A stretch of 64,000 nucleotides of DNA, taken from the NCBI GenBank assembly GCA_037043235.1, contig JAWRVZ010000030.1, forward strand, positions 4,323,501 to 4,387,500. Direction: 5' to 3'. Source of the stretch: Rhodeus uyekii (Eukaryota; Chordata; Actinopteri; Cypriniformes; Acheilognathidae). Each line of letters begins with the position of its first letter. Within the stretch, counting starts at the first letter, position 1. This document shows, piece after piece, positions 54,501 to 63,118 of the stretch. A program made the position numbers and the translations under genes. The notes beneath the pieces are model-generated. The model searched no databases, was not told where the DNA came from, and was given only the letters and a program-made list of their open reading frames with translations.

Positions 54501-57500
54501 ATCAGGCGGGGCCGGCGGGTTGAGCCAAGTAGGCTCAGGGAGAACCAGAATGTCTGGCCGCGAGAGTTCGGGGTCTGGCCGCAAGAGTTCGGGGTCTGGC
54601 CGCAAGAGTTCGGGGTCTGGCCGCAAGAGTTCGGGGTCTGGCCGCAAGAGTTCGGGGTCTGGCCGCAAGAGTTCGGGGTCTGGCCGCAAGAGTTCGGGGT
54701 CTGGCCGCAAGAGTTCGGGGTCTGGCCGCAAGAGTTCGGGGTCGCCCGGCAAAATGGGCAGCAAGGGTTCAGCGTCGCCCGGCCAGACCGGCAGGGCGAG
54801 CAGTCTCGGTGGCGCCGGCAGGGCGAGCAGTCTCGGTGGCGCCGGCAGGGCGAGCAGTCTCGGTGGCGCCGGCAGGGCGAGCAGTCTCGGTGGCGCCGGC
54901 AGGGCGAGCAGTCTCGGTGGCGCCGGCAGGGCGAGCAGTCTCGGTGGCGCCGGCAGGGCGAGCAGTCTCGGTGGCGCCGGCAGGGCGAGCAGTCTCGGTG
55001 GCGCCGGCAGGGCGAGCAGTCTCGGGGCAGCCTCCGGGACTGACGGATCGGAGGAGGCCCTTTTCCTCCTCCTCCGCTTACGAAGACGGCGAGCGGGCTC
55101 TGCGACGGCGGCCTCCGGCCCGGCAGCGGGCTCTGCGACGGCGGCCTCCGGCCCGGCAGCGGGCTCTGCGACGGCGGCCTCCGGCCCGGCAGCGGGCTCT
55201 GCGACGGCGGCCTCCGGCCCGGCAGCGGGCTCTGCGACGGCGGCCTCCGGCCCGGCAGCGGGCTCTGCGACGGCGGCCTCCGGCCCGGCAGCGGGCTCTG
55301 CGACGGCGGCCTCCGGCCCGGCAGCGGGCTCTGCGACGGCGGCCTCCGGCCCGGCAGCGGGCTCTGCGACGGCGGCCTCCGGCCCGGCAGCGGGCTCTGC
55401 GACGGCGGCCTCCGGCCCGGCAGCGGGCTCTGCGACGGCGGCCTCCGGCCCGGCAGCGGGCTCTGGTTTGCTCTTCCTCCTCCGTCTCCGTTTCCGGATC
55501 ATAGGAGGACTGGGGGCTCCACTGACCGTAGATGGAATGATGGAGTGGCCAGTGGGTTGGGAGTTCAGTTGGGGAGTGGTCTTCTGCTCCCTGAGATGGA
55601 ACATGTGATACACGAACTCCCAAAAGCTTAGGTCCCCCAGCTTCTCCATCTCCCAATATATGAGAGGCCGATCGAGGCAAAGGTTGAAGACCTCTTTAAG
55701 ATCGGCCTCATTATAGTCCAGATCATCCACCTCTATAACAAATCTACAGGCAAATTGCCTAATGTCTGCCCCAAGCTGGCGGAAGTAGCGGGAAATGACG
55801 CGCTGCATCATCTTGTCATAGGCGGATGAGGGAGATGGAGAAAGGAAGAGACTCATTTTACCACAATAGTCCAAACAAAAACAAAAATAGTCCTTTACCG
55901 CTGAGTCCTTAATGGTCGCGTCGTTCTGTCACGGAACATAACCGGGAGGACTCACGTGCAGGCATAAGGCTACTTTAATAACAGAAATAAACATAAACAC
56001 ACAAAGGAAACACCCACGAGGGGGAAAACGGTAACTGAAACATAATAACAATACTCTCGATAAACATAACAAACCGGAAGATCAGGGAACAGGAGACACA
56101 GGCAACGACAACGACGCGACGCTGGACAGCAAACACTGAGGGCTATTTATAAGACACATGAGGGAAGGTAGTGATGAGAGACAGCTGGGAATGATTATGG
56201 GAAACAAGGAGGCGGGGCAGACACTAACGAGACAAACACACAGGAGAGAGAGCAGTGCCACAGTTCTGTCCACTAGAACACTAATAATACTGGAAACAGA
56301 GACAGAACCGTGACAATTTCCATATCATGATTTACTGATAGAAGCAATTTAGGTTTACTTTATTATTAATGCATACATCTTTTTCTTTCTTTCTTCTTAA
56401 AATCATGTTAAATGTGAGTATTAAATCTGACCATCAGGCTTTTAATCTCTAAATCTTCATTGCATTATAGAAAAACTTCAGACCTTTGATCATAAAACTA
56501 AGCATTTACCTATGAATATCATCTTGCTACGACTTTGTGAGATTAACAAGTTAAAAATCTGTTTAATATCTGCTGATTCTACATCCTGATATAACGTCAC
56601 ATGAAAAACTAAATTGAAATATACTGTTTTTAGCATTTAAGGTAAAGATGTATGATCAGAAGGATGATTCTGTATTTGCATTTATTTATTTATAAAGCGC
56701 CTTCCAGACACAGTAACTCCAAAGTGCTGAATACATTACAAATAATATAAAACAAAATAACACAAGAAAATTTGATTAAAAAGAATATAGACCAAAAAAA
56801 AGCATAAATACGGTAAAAATGACAAAGTACAAAAACTAAAATGTTACGATCAGCAGCTGCCATGGCTAGGATATCCATCAGAAGGCCCTTCTCCCCAGAA
56901 CATTGTCATTCCACCATAACTACATATCCCAGAATCCCTTGCCCGAATTCATTACCCTTGATTAGTTTCAGCTGTTTCTCATTTACCCTTGTTAACTCTG
57001 TCAATAGGAGGTTTCTTCCGAAAACTGCAACTTTAATTGCCTTTTGCAGCTCTTACAGAGTAAAAACAGCTATTTTAATTGCCATCTATGAGTACATCTG
57101 CAAACATTTTCAATTCTGAAGTTCATCAAGGGATCTCTCTGCCGCTGTGAAGACGCTTCCAGTGATGTCTTGCATCTAGTTCCATGTACGCAGAGTGCAA
57201 CGTTTCACACCTTGGCACTTCAGCATTTAGAGCAGTTTCCCTAATAGAGCAAACACGGGCAGTCAGCATCTTTTTCAAAATGTCTTTCCGTCCTTGTGTT
57301 TATGGATGCGGTCCTTTCCTGACTTCCTCTGACAGCCATGATCTCTGTCTCACATGCCTGCGCAAACAGCAGGCTGAGAGAGTCATATGTGTAGAAAGGA
57401 AGATACAAGGACTCAAGGATGCAGTCGATGGAGACACTTTATTATACAAAATACAGTAGTACCTCAAGATACGAAAGGCTCAACTTACGAAAAATCCAAG

Positions 57501-60171
57501 TTACGAAAGCAAAGACGAAAATTTTTACTGCACTACATACGAAAAGTTTTCAAGATACGAATGGTTTCTGAAAGTCCGAGATTCGCCCCATAACAATTTT
57601 GAAACTCGCGCCGCACGCTGCCATCTTAGTTATAGTAGACTCGCCACCATCCTCCTGCTCTCCCATTGGTTCCTGATGCTAGCCAAGCCATGAGATCCTT
57701 CTCTCTAATTGGACAGCATCCCTCCCATCATGCATCTTCTATACGTACTGTCAGGGTAGGAGAGAGCGAGGACTCGCGCCCACTCACATGACATAGAGCT
57801 CGCAAGAACGAGTGTAAACACCTGTTCTCATGAGCTCACGACAAGGACGAACACACGAGTTATGAATGCCCGAATCCCGATCCAAAACCGAAACTGAAAC
57901 TAGACAAGACCAGTCTCAGGATCAGACATCATAACCCGCACATGAGACGTTACACAGACAAGCGCGCGTGCGGCTCGAATCCTCGAAGCCATGCACACAC
58001 ACACATCAAACACGCGACATTACAGTAGTGTCAGAGCTCTGCCACAAAACCAAGAAATGACTAGACCGAATGTGGCAGAACCCTGCTGGCGTGCTTTAGC
58101 TCAGCCACTCCGCACCCGAAACTTTACATTTTTATGTGTTTTTGTAAAGTATACGTACGTTATCTGCCGTTTGTCCTCCTCCTCCTCTGCCGCCACTTTC
58201 GGAGATAGCCTCACTCGAAAGGTAAGCTTCGACATTTTACAGTATTTCATTGTTTATAGGTCAATTTAGCTTTATTATGAAATTTAATGGGGTGTTTTTG
58301 GAGGGCTTGGAACGGATTAGCCATTTTACATGTAAAATGTGTTCCAAGATACGAAAAACTCATTATACGAAGGCCGCCTCGGAACGGATTAATTTCGTAT
58401 CTCGAGGTACCACTGTAATATAAAAACACAACAGAAACCACCCCTAGGGGAAAAGACAGACCATAAAACGACGACGAACCAGCACAAGACATCAAACACA
58501 GAGGAAATAAATAAGGAGCACATGGGGAAGGTAACGAGGGAAAACAGCTGGGATAAATAAAACTAACAAGGTGGGAGGAGAACACAATGACAAGACACGA
58601 ACAAGCAGCCAATGCGAACGCGCATCGCCGCGTGTTCACATTAAACAAAGACGACGCGCAGCTGGTGAAAACCAAACTGTGCGCGCAACACCAAATACAC
58701 AACATGATAGCATGCGGCCGAAGTAAACACAAACCGCGTGCTTACAACACTGCACAAAGACACGAAAGCAAGTGGTACAAGCAGAGCTCAAAACCGCGCC
58801 CACTCCACTATAACGTAGAGCGCGCAAGAACAAGCAACAACTCGTCTCACACGCTCATGACAAGGACGAACACAAGGGCCATGAATGCCCGAACCCCAAC
58901 ACAAAACCAAGACCGAACAAGACCGTCTGGGGATTGGACATCATAACCCACACACAAGACGTTACACAGACAAGAGTGCGCGTGACTCAAACACTCGAAG
59001 CTGCGCGCACACACACACAAAACATTACGGTAGTGTCACAACAACAAGAAATTACTAAACCAAATGTGGCAGAACCCTGACAGAGAGAGTTTGGTCAACA
59101 CAGTGGGAGCCTCTTCGTTGGGACAGTCCCCTTGAACCTCACACTCTGCTAGCATGTCATGTGCCAGATGTTCCCTCACATGAGGCATCTTGCATCTCAT
59201 TCATCACTCCGGATGAGGATCGGATGTCGATCGCATTGAGGAGTGGGCTTTGGTCCTCTGGAGAGAATGAGGAAGCTGGGCTGCCCCGATCCAGGATGGT
59301 TGCTCATGCCGAATCATATTCAGAGTTCACGGCCTTTCCAGGTGCATTGGAACCTTCCACCTTGTCCCGAGCACCCTACTCCAGTTCCTTTTCCTGGAGG
59401 TGCATGAGGAGGTTCAAAAGTCATGGAAGGCACCTTTTACTGCCCAAAGCTGTTCTTTTGCCACCTCCACTCTCACTACCCTCGATTGCGGGGCCGCCAA
59501 GAGTGACATGAACACAGCATTAACAACCTGGTCATGGCTAAAAAAAGATGGGCACTGAGACCCAAAGCACTCTTCCCTGTGAAATGTCTCATAAAACGAA
59601 TAGCAGCTGAGAGCATTTGCCAAAAAGTCAATGGAGAGTGGTGGTTCAGGCCTGTGATAGGGTGATGTAAACATGATTAAACATGTCTGACTAAATGAGA
59701 AGGAGCTTATTTGAGGATCTTAGCGTTATGTTTGAATTATAAAGTTGAATAAATCCAACTAAGTATTTTGAAGCCGTTCCGTAAACTGCTTTAAAAACAT
59801 AGGCTTTACACAGTTAATATTCCAATTTTTGCAATCTGTGTAAAAACAAAAAACCTGTCTCTATGTTCTTGTATATAAAACTTGCATTTTTACATAAGAA
59901 AACCTTATAATGTCAGTAACACTTTATGTAACCAAGACATATGATTCCCAAAAGGATACTCATCCAGCAAGTTGTAACTGAGGTCCAGAACCTCCAGAGT
60001 GTCCTGTTGCTGGAGGATGGTGTCATAGGGAATCTCCAAGAGGTCCTGGTGGGCAAAAGAGAGCCTCTGGGGACCCAACACCACAGCGGGACCATCAGGG
60101 GTCGGGGGCTCGGTCTCCATGTCACTGCTCTCACACGCTTCAATATGGTCGGCAGCCCACAACCACGGCAT
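51407..60171 (-). CDS. Small leucine-rich-repeat protein (4 exons)
   Basis: Exons on the minus strand: 60171-59960, 53217-53035, 52533-52456 and 51551-51407, joining to 618 bases, 205 residues plus stop. Visible leucine-rich repeats include LEVLDLSYNLLDE, ALLGGLEKLSTLILDCNNY and FPYMPCLTTLWINKNKISNL. These are followed by the capping segment [17 protein letters not shown]...DYRQYVISQIPSLEVLDD and a charged, probably helical end (EREL, RMQKIREARNRRKE). No signal peptide or membrane segment is clear, so it is probably intracellular. Overall shape and length resemble LRMDA (C10orf11), but I cannot confirm this from memory. Intron 1 has a U12-type donor and branch site with a non-canonical 3' end. 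It holds a young LTR element. Start choice is uncertain: M18 (METEPPTPDG) or an upstream exon are alternatives. Confidence 0.75.
51654..52341. mobile_element. AT-rich foldback element (copy 5)
   Basis: Starts CCCTTGTGAAAAGAAGTGTG and ends GCTGAAGTGTACTTCAAGG, with the same interior blocks as the 43.95-kb copy. Lies between LRR exons 3 and 4. Confidence 0.65.
52456..52533 (-). CDS. LRR gene exon 3 (aa 132-158)
   Basis: Acceptor CATTGTAG; encodes [20 protein letters not shown] and then QYIDYR; donor GTAAGC. The segment caps the LRR array. Confidence 0.82.
52619..53015. mobile_element. GAACGTTC-rich MITE
   Basis: Repeated GAACGTTC palindromes: AACACAGAACGTTCCCCTAA, GAACGTTCTGGGAACGTTGC and GTTCTGGGAACGTTCCGGGA. 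Ends are inverted copies of the motif. Lies between LRR exons 2 and 3, close to the exon 2 donor. Confidence 0.65.
53035..53217 (-). CDS. LRR gene exon 2 (aa 71-132)
   Basis: Encodes NPALLGGLEKLSTLILDCNN, then YNAHVKFPYMPCLTTLWINK and a further LRR. The frame is fixed by exon 3 (AG|A phase). An in-frame TAA directly upstream limits the exon start to within a few bases of 53217. Confidence 0.78.
53709..54097 (-). repeat. 3' LTR of the non-autonomous element
   Basis: 389 bases, TG...CA with 8-bp inverted termini TGTCACGG/CCGTGACA. On the minus strand it contains a short 63-codon frame also present in the other LTR. Confidence 0.92.
54063..55874 (-). CDS. Repeat-built ORF of the LTR element (603 codons)
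   Basis: The frame opens with MDYCGKMSLFLSPSPSSAYD; the true start may be M7. A unique domain of about 110 residues follows (ISRYFRQLGADIRQFACRFV, then LKEVFNLCLDRPLIYWEMEK and DLSFWEFVYHMFHLRE). Then comes a basic stretch (RKRRRRRKSK), 11 units of EPAAGPEAAVA (33 bp), a second basic patch, 9 units of PAPPRLLAL (27 bp), about 9 units of LRPDPEL (21 bp), 3 units of ALPEPTWLNPPAPPDP, and a hydrophobic tail. The unique domain could be gag-like, but I do not recognise it. No zinc knuckle, protease or polymerase motif is seen. The ORF stop is inside the 3' LTR. Confidence 0.6.
   Translation of the reverse strand: MDYCGKMSLFLSPSPSSAYDKMMQRVISRYFRQLGADIRQFACRFVIEVDDLDYNEADLKEVFNLCLDRPLIYWEMEKLGDLSFWEFVYHMFHLREQKTTPQLNSQPTGHSIIPSTVSGAPSPPMIRKRRRRRKSKPEPAAGPEAAVAEPAAGPEAAVAEPAAGPEAAVAEPAAGPEAAVAEPAAGPEAAVAEPAAGPEAAVAEPAAGPEAAVAEPAAGPEAAVAEPAAGPEAAVAEPAAGPEAAVAEPAAGPEAAVAEPARRLRKRRRRKRASSDPSVPEAAPRLLALPAPPRLLALPAPPRLLALPAPPRLLALPAPPRLLALPAPPRLLALPAPPRLLALPAPPRLLALPAPPRLLALPVWPGDAEPLLPILPGDPELLRPDPELLRPDPELLRPDPELLRPDPELLRPDPELLRPDPELLRPDPELLRPDPELSRPDILVLPEPTWLNPPAPPDPLALPEPTWLNPPAPPDPPALPEPTWLNPPVPPDPSVLPWSSARNFEPVEPPWLIPPAPSWTMFNFCFCFPGCGLFICLPFHGALFSFLFFPSPPSLPWSSVFFEFPVLCLVVMSVLGFCFMLERQVAFLRGGVVSRFCLCFQYY
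54114..54133. other. Hairpin palindrome beside the 3' LTR
   Basis: GGAACGCC-ACCT-GGCGTTCC: a perfect 8-bp stem with a 4-base loop, next to the purine tract of the LTR element. It could form an RNA hairpin in the element transcript. Confidence 0.8.
54391..54540. repeat. 48-bp tandem array, 3 units
   Basis: Units carry GGATCAGGCGGGGCCGGCGG followed by TTGAGCCAGGTGGGCTCAGG. In frame in the minus ORF. Confidence 0.85.
54550..54748. repeat. 21-bp tandem array, about 9 units
   Basis: Unit AAGAGTTCGGGGTCTGGCCG C, nearly perfect. Encodes LRPDPEL on the minus strand and GRKSSGS on the plus. Confidence 0.93.
54788..55028. repeat. 27-bp tandem array, 9 units
   Basis: Unit GGCAGGGCGAGCAGTCTCGG TGGCGCC, essentially perfect copies. 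Encodes PAPPRLLAL on the minus strand. Confidence 0.95.
55095..55466. repeat. 33-bp tandem array, 11 units
   Basis: Unit GCGGGCTCTGCGACGGCGGC CTCCGGCCCGGCA, essentially perfect copies. Encodes EPAAGPEAAVA on the minus strand. Confidence 0.95.
55927..56315 (-). repeat. 5' LTR of the non-autonomous element
   Basis: Same 389-bp length and, where compared, the same sequence as the 3' LTR. Confidence 0.92.
57280..57385 (+). pseudogene. DIRS-like gag start, broken
   Basis: MSFRPCVYGCG followed by SSDSHDLCLTCLRKQQAERV resembles the N-terminus of gag-like proteins from fish DIRS retroelements (C..C pattern; recalled, not searched). It is then interrupted by LTR-like sequence. Confidence 0.5.
57388..59080 (-). 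mobile_element. LTR-like sequence disrupting the DIRS fragment
   Basis: Begins near TGTGTAGAAAGG and ends AACCCTGACA. Contains CACTTTATTATACAAAATA then, after a Tigger-like insertion, CCCCTAGGGGAAAAGACAGA. Boundaries are approximate and no perfect duplication was found. Confidence 0.45.
57454..58415. mobile_element. Tigger-like element with captured LTR-like interior
   Basis: Left end CAGTAGTACCTCAAGATACG; right end CGTATCTCGAGGTACCACTG; TA on both sides (57452-57453, 58416-58417). The interior 57.76-58.09 kb resembles the LTR-like block at 58.78-59.08 kb. Confidence 0.8.
59081..59670 (+). pseudogene. DIRS-like gag continuation, broken
   Basis: Reads in several frames as retroelement-like protein (for example GLWSSGENEEAGLPRS) with frame changes. 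It would rejoin the 57.28-57.39 kb fragment if the LTR-like insert were absent. Assignment is tentative. Confidence 0.35.
59960..60171 (-). CDS. LRR gene exon 1 (aa 1-71)
   Basis: Encodes MPWLWAADHIEACESSD and later LSFAHQDLLEIPYDTILQQQ then DTLEVLDLSYNLLDE. It ends in phase 2 at GATGA before GTATCCTTT, a full match to the U12-type 5' splice consensus. Confidence 0.72.
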
Positions 60172-60589
60172 CAGGACACATAATGAGCTGATCGACCACT
60201 TAACACTGTAAAATGTTTTGTTAATGTTAAGGTTTCAGTTGTTTTGGTGGTTTATGCTAAGACCATGCTAGGAACATTTTGAATTTTTTTAACAATTGTG
60301 AATAAAGATTATTGGAGTACTGTATGTTTCACAAGAAAATATTGCTTCAGTCTTTCTATGTCAAAATTTCTTAAAAATAAAGGGTCTTTCTTGGCATCTC
60401 TGGATCCACATTTACGATCTATGGTTCCACAAAAAGTTCTTTATAGTGAAAAAAGGTTCTTTAAATCATTACAATGTTCTTCACACAAATAACAAAATCA
60501 CTTTTAAGGTACTTTTATTTTAAATTAATCTTCTATGGCATTGTTGTGCACCCAATATACACCACAGAAAGACTCGCGGGAGATGCGTA

Positions 60590-60777
60590 AGGAAGTCAAC
60601 GAACACCTGAAGTGAAGGAGTGAGGCAGTTTGGGCTGCTCCAAGTGTTCGACCACCTATTGTCGGCATCTTTTATCTCAAATCTTTACTCGTATTTCAAA
60701 GCAAAAATTTGCTCGAAGGCTTGCTCGTATCTTGGAATGCTCATATGTCAGGATATTCATATCTCAAGGTATTACTG
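60590..60777 (+). mobile_element. Tigger-like family T right-end fragment
   Basis: GAAGTGAAGGAGTGAGGCAG, CGAAGGCTTGCTCGTATCTT and TATCTCAAGGTATTACTGTA match the right end of the 36926-37596 copy. Confidence 0.7.
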
Positions 60778-60799
60778 TATTTTCAAAATACTGCAACAA

Positions 60800-62340
60800 A
60801 TTATACTAATGAATATGTCTACAAACAAACTGACTTCTTCTGCTTAAACTGAGACAGTCCAAAATAAAATCAAAATAGGCCAGGATTCTGTATTATATTG
60901 ATATGAAATGGTCAAATTAAGCTCATTAACCATAAACAAAAGACCACGGCCATAGCATGATTATAACATTTTAATGTGAAATTGTTCTTTTGAAATCTGG
61001 AGCACAATGTAACAAGAGTTTTCATTTGTTTTATCAGAAACTACCTACACATCCTTCATCAGAATTTCTCCAAAACACAGATGCAAAAATACTTTCGGTT
61101 TCAAATAATCAACCACAGACAGGAAGAAGATACTACAGAAAAAAGTGCAGGCATTTCACTTCACCCCCAGTGATATTTACTCCAAAAAGGAGGTTTTTGC
61201 AGCGATGCCATAGAAGAACAGTTCAGAGTTTTGAGTTCTCCAGAAAACAGTTCTGAAAATGTCATGCTTAGGACATTTAAAAAAACCAAATAGCCCTTTT
61301 CCACTGTGAAGAATCTTTTTTGGAATGGAAAGATTACACAGATGTTAAAGGTTCTACCACTGATGCCAATAAACCTTTACCAAGAGTAGAGAGTAACAAT
61401 TTTCATGCAGTCACAAGAATTCCGCATTTGGAATACATGCAGGTTAGAATCTTAACACTTACCGGGGTTAGCAGCTCTCCAGTACTGAAGTGGTGAGTGA
61501 GTGCGTCCCTTTCTGCACAAATAAAATACCTTCTTTCATGGCTGGAAATGGGATCACAAGATGGTATAATCACATTGCCTGTTAACCCTTTCCTTATAGG
61601 GTTTACATGAACGTCACAAAAACGTCTAAAATAGGTCAACAGCTTTTATGAATCAGCTGATGCTAATAGGAGTGCCAATTTTGAACTCATAGCTGACTTT
61701 TTTCACAACTAATGAACTGTGTAGCATGGCCTGTAAGGGAATTACAGTTAAAGACCCAAAGACCAGATATGATGGATGAAGATGAGGAGTCAGAAGTGCA
61801 GTCAATTGTGGAAATTTTAGTGAAGAATAATAAACTAGTCAGAAGCTTCAAGTCTCACAAGGAGTTTGTTAGGCGCCCCACTAACAATCACATTGTTACT
61901 GCAATTATACTCTAATAGAGGCTACTTACTATGCCATTACTGAAGGTTAAATGATTCTGATTGGCCAAGAAAGAAAGAAAGAAAGGTAAGCAAAACTAGT
62001 AATTTCCCACGCAAGAGCAGATAATCAGAAGCATATCTAACCCTTCATCAATCACATGGTTGACAACAAGGTCTCTAGTTTATGCATTAAGTGACCTTCC
62101 GGGTTGCAGAAAAGCGTTTCTAGGCATCAGATTGTCGAGAACAACAAGTCATTCCATCTCCTTATGGAGAGCATATTAACACACACAGATACACAGGACT
62201 CCAACTATAACAGAAAGACTTCTCAAAACATTCTGATAACATGTTCTATCTGGTGAGAAGTGCAGACAATATTCATCATTACTCTATAGAAAATACAAAA
62301 AAGCAAAGTAAAGGCTTTAACAAATTGGTTACAGAGGCAA
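60800..62340. other. Upstream of the LRR gene; no clear gene
   Basis: Apart from the candidate exon at 61463-61512, I see only short open frames without motifs. A plus-strand frame at 61712-61915 (RPDMMDEDEESEVQSIVEIL) is unrecognised. Confidence 0.4.
61463..61512 (-). other. Possible upstream exon of the LRR gene
   Basis: A 50-base stretch on the minus strand is bounded by TTTTATTTGTGCAG and donor GTAAGTG, both good consensus. One frame reads RDALTHHFSTGELLTP but does not join exon 1 in phase, so if real it is probably 5'UTR or belongs to another transcript. Confidence 0.25.
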
Positions 62341-62345
62341 TAAAG

Positions 62346-63118
62346 TGTCAGGTTTGTAGAATGAGAACCCAATTTGCAGAGTGGAAGAATTATTTTATTA
62401 ACAATAAAAAATTAAACAAAACTTCAAACTCAAACATCCCCGAGGGGGAAAACAATAATATCTAAAAACTAGACTGACTAGACAAGACAGGACTAGACAA
62501 GACAGGACAAGACTCAACTGGGCTCGGATAGACACAAGAAAAAGACAACGCAACACAGGACAGCAAACACGAAGGGATTAAATAGATACAGGAGGAAGGA
62601 TAACTGAGGGGAGACAGCTGGGACAAATCAAAGTAACAAGGGAACAAGACGGGCGGGGTTACACGATGTTTCCATGAGAAACAAGAGACAACACAAACTG
62701 CACGCGACACGAAAACACAACGTGAAAGCACAAACCGCATGCTTCCAACAAAGCACACAGACACCCACCCACAAGACATAGAGTGCACGAGAACGAGCAA
62801 ACACTCGTTTTGTGCCCTCATAAAAAAAGACGAACACCCGGGCCATGAATGTCCGAATCCCAACACAAAACTAAAACCAATCAAGACCAAAGTCTTGGGA
62901 TCGGATAATCATGACTTGTACACAAGACGCTAGAATGAAGAAGTCATTCAAAAACATAAATTATAAATCACTAACTTTATTACAAATCACTCACTACAAA
63001 TCATTTGAAGAAAAAAAATAATTAACTCATTAGAAATCATTAATGAGAAAAATAAAAGAATATAAACTGTATGTACAAGCGCCAGTGGATTTCCGAATCG
63101 TCCCCCACAGGCCTGACA
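62346..63118 (-). mobile_element. LTR-like solo element
   Basis: Begins TGTCAGGTTTGTAGAATGAG and ends GCCTGACA. Contains ATCCCCGAGGGGGAAAACAA and the block GACGAACACCCGGGCCATGA, shared with the 57-59-kb LTR-like sequences. No target duplication was seen. Confidence 0.5.

Larger units (their letters stand above)
53709..56315 (-). mobile_element. Non-autonomous LTR retrotransposon, apparently young
   Basis: Two 389-bp LTRs (53709-54097 and 55927-56315), each TGTCACGG...CCGTGACA, look identical by eye. The 5-bp duplication ATTTC flanks the element (53704-53708, 56316-56320). On the minus strand a purine tract (AGAGGGGGGGTAG) lies immediately before the 3' LTR, which fixes the orientation. The interior holds one long ORF and no protease, reverse transcriptase or integrase, so it must depend on enzymes from another element. 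A primer-binding site could not be assigned: the sequence after the 5' LTR begins GAACGACGCGACC. Confidence 0.9.

Noticed and set aside
54809..55504. Plus 231-codon and minus 200-codon Arg-rich frames
   Set aside because: Alternative frames of the same tandem arrays, without a separate promoter or unique sequence.
54271..55608. Plus-strand 445-codon frame (GRKSSGS / AGSATAASGPA repeats)
   Set aside because: Antisense of the LTR-element ORF; open only because stop-free units are multiples of three. Its flanks lie in LTR-element DNA read backwards and it has no unique domain.
59161..59511. 116-codon plus frame as a host gene
   Set aside because: Context and composition fit a broken retroelement gag segment with frame changes, not a host exon.
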